Shown: piece by piece, positions 5,260 to 6,233 of the stretch
Layout of the letters: every line of letters begins with the position of its first letter
How positions within the stretch are numbered: position 1 is the first letter of the stretch
Assembly: GCA_015494815.1 (NCBI GenBank)
Contig: WGAK01000202.1
Coordinates: forward strand, 1 to 6,233
Reading direction: 5' to 3'
DNA: 6,233 nt
Source of the DNA: Anaerolineales bacterium
GTDB taxonomy: Bacteria > Chloroflexota > Anaerolineae > Anaerolineales > DRMV01
Made by a program: the position numbers and the translations under genes
The notes under the pieces: generated by a model
The model's database searches: none
The model's input: only the letters and a program-made list of their open reading frames with translations
What the model was told of the DNA's origin: nothing

Positions 5260-6081
5260 ATGCCCGAACCCACCCTCACCGACCTGGAAGTGCTGGCCCG
5301 CCAGGCGGGCGCCTTGCTACGGGTAGGCTTCGGCCAGCGCCATCAGGTGCACCGCAAGAGCGACTACATTGACCTGGTCACCGAGGTGGACACCGCGACC
5401 GAGGCCTTTTTGGTGGGCCAAATCCGTCAGCGGTTCCCCGGGCATCACCTGGTGGCCGAAGAGACGGGCGTGCACCCCGGCACGCGCCACGGCGCGCGCT
5501 GGTACATTGACCCGCTGGACGGCACGGTCAACTACGCCCACGGCATGCCCTACTTCTCGGTCTCGCTGGCCTACGCGGACGCGCACGGCGTGCGCTACGC
5601 CGCGGTCTACGACCCCTGGCGAGACGAGTGCTTCTGCGGGGCTCGCGGCGAGGGCGCCTGGCTCAACGGCCACCGCCTGCAGGTGCAAAACCGCACCCGT
5701 CTGCGCGATAGCCTGCTTATCACCGGCTTCCCCTACGACCGCTGGCACAACCCCGACAACAATGTGGCCCACTTCACCAACTTCTTGTTGCGCACCAACG
5801 GCGTGCTGCGGCTGGGCTCGGCCGCGCTGGATCTGGCCTATGTGGCCGCCGGGCGGGCCGCCGGCTTTTGGGAACTGCGCCTGAAGCCGTGGGATGTGGC
5901 CGCGGGGGCCCTGCTGGTGCGCGAGGCCGGCGGCGTTGTGACCGACCCCCACGGCAAGCCGCTGGATTTGCACGCGACCGCCATCTCGGTGGTGGCCGCC
6001 AACCCTACCCTGCACGCGGCCATGCTGCAGGTGCTGGCTCTGCCCACGGTACAACCCCCATCCGCAGGAGAACACGCATGA
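5260..6081 (+). CDS. Inositol monophosphatase family protein (SuhB-like)
   Basis: This 273-residue cytosolic enzyme belongs to the Mg-dependent, lithium-sensitive phosphatase superfamily that includes inositol-1-phosphatase, SuhB, CysQ and archaeal IMPase/FBPase. The metal-binding motifs are intact: DLVTEVDTATE (38-48), AEETG with E68 (66-70), IDPLDGTVNYAHG with D84 and D87 (83-95), and KPWDVAAGALLVREAGG with D212 (209-225). The catalytic Thr is T89. Length is typical for the family. The substrate cannot be fixed from sequence: myo-inositol 1-phosphate, fructose 1,6-bisphosphate, histidinol phosphate and PAP are all handled by relatives. It starts 20 nt after the loader stop, so it is probably cotranscribed, but no mechanistic link to replication is evident. 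Its stop overlaps the next start codon as ATGA. Confidence 0.94.
   Translation: MPEPTLTDLEVLARQAGALLRVGFGQRHQVHRKSDYIDLVTEVDTATEAFLVGQIRQRFPGHHLVAEETGVHPGTRHGARWYIDPLDGTVNYAHGMPYFSVSLAYADAHGVRYAAVYDPWRDECFCGARGEGAWLNGHRLQVQNRTRLRDSLLITGFPYDRWHNPDNNVAHFTNFLLRTNGVLRLGSAALDLAYVAAGRAAGFWELRLKPWDVAAGALLVREAGGVVTDPHGKPLDLHATAISVVAANPTLHAAMLQVLALPTVQPPSAGEHA
6066..6070 (+). promoter_or_regulatory. Ribosome binding site of the lipoprotein gene
   Basis: AGGAG, 7 nt before the ATG at 6078, inside the last codons of the phosphatase gene. It supports translation of a gene whose start overlaps the preceding stop. Confidence 0.65.
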
Positions 6082-6233
6082 ACGCACGCCGCTTGCGTGG
6101 ACGGTTGATTTTGGCCTTGGGCCTGACGCTGGCCCTGCTGATGGCCGGCTGCCAGGCTGCGCGGCCCACAGCCGCCCCCACCGTATCGCCGTCGGCCTCG
6201 CCCTCGGCTACGGCCACCCCCGCGGCCACGGCC
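6078..6233 (+). CDS. Lipoprotein, N-terminal fragment (3' end outside window)
   Basis: The 52 codons present form the beginning of a secreted lipoprotein. Residues 1-9 are basic (four Arg), residues 10-23 are hydrophobic, and LMAGC ends in the probable lipidated Cys25, a lipobox with Met in place of the commonest Leu at -3. After Cys25 the sequence is a low-complexity Ala/Thr/Pro/Ser linker, typical of the spacer that holds exported domains away from the membrane in Chloroflexota and other bacteria. The ATG overlaps the stop of the phosphatase gene by 4 nt and has a good ribosome binding site. The functional domain lies beyond the window, so the role (solute binding, peptidase or other) cannot be stated. 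Confidence 0.75.
   Translation, partial: MNARRLRGRLILALGLTLALLMAGCQAARPTAAPTVSPSASPSATATPAATA

Overview
The window is a densely packed, very GC-rich chromosomal segment with G or C at most third codon positions. A DnaD-domain protein next to DnaB and a DnaC/DnaI-type ATPase, in a genome this GC-rich, together with a lipoprotein that has a Thr/Ser/Pro/Ala-rich linker, suggests Chloroflexota, perhaps Anaerolineae. This assignment is inferred from gene content and composition; no 16S or other decisive marker is present.

Layout: (1) 1-165, the 3' end of a tyrosine recombinase on the + strand. (2) 173-775 on the - strand, a LOG-family nucleotide phosphoribohydrolase, convergent with the recombinase and 7 nt from it. 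(3) 776-908, a divergent intergenic region with a strong-looking sigma-70-type promoter reading right (TTGCCA, 17 nt, TAGAAT) and a likely -10 box reading left. (4) 909-6233 on the + strand, one apparent transcription unit: a bifunctional-nuclease (DUF151) protein, the replicative helicase DnaB, a DnaD-domain protein, an unusual helicase-loader-like ATPase, an inositol-monophosphatase-family enzyme, and the start of a lipoprotein that runs off the window.

The core is a primosome-like cassette at 1626-5239. DnaB is the hexameric replication-fork helicase. The DnaD-domain protein probably helps with origin or fork remodelling and recruitment, and the DnaC/DnaI-like ATPase would load DnaB onto single-stranded DNA. 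The DnaD-like and loader genes overlap by 80 bp in different frames, which suggests coupled translation.

The most unusual feature is the loader. Instead of one AAA+ module behind an N-terminal zinc motif, it carries two complete, clearly homologous AAA+ modules in tandem (Walker A lysines K140 and K329). The second module has lost the sensor-1 asparagine (N231 corresponds to L421). This looks like an ancient internal duplication that produced a double-headed helicase loader. The other genes are recognisable members of known families.
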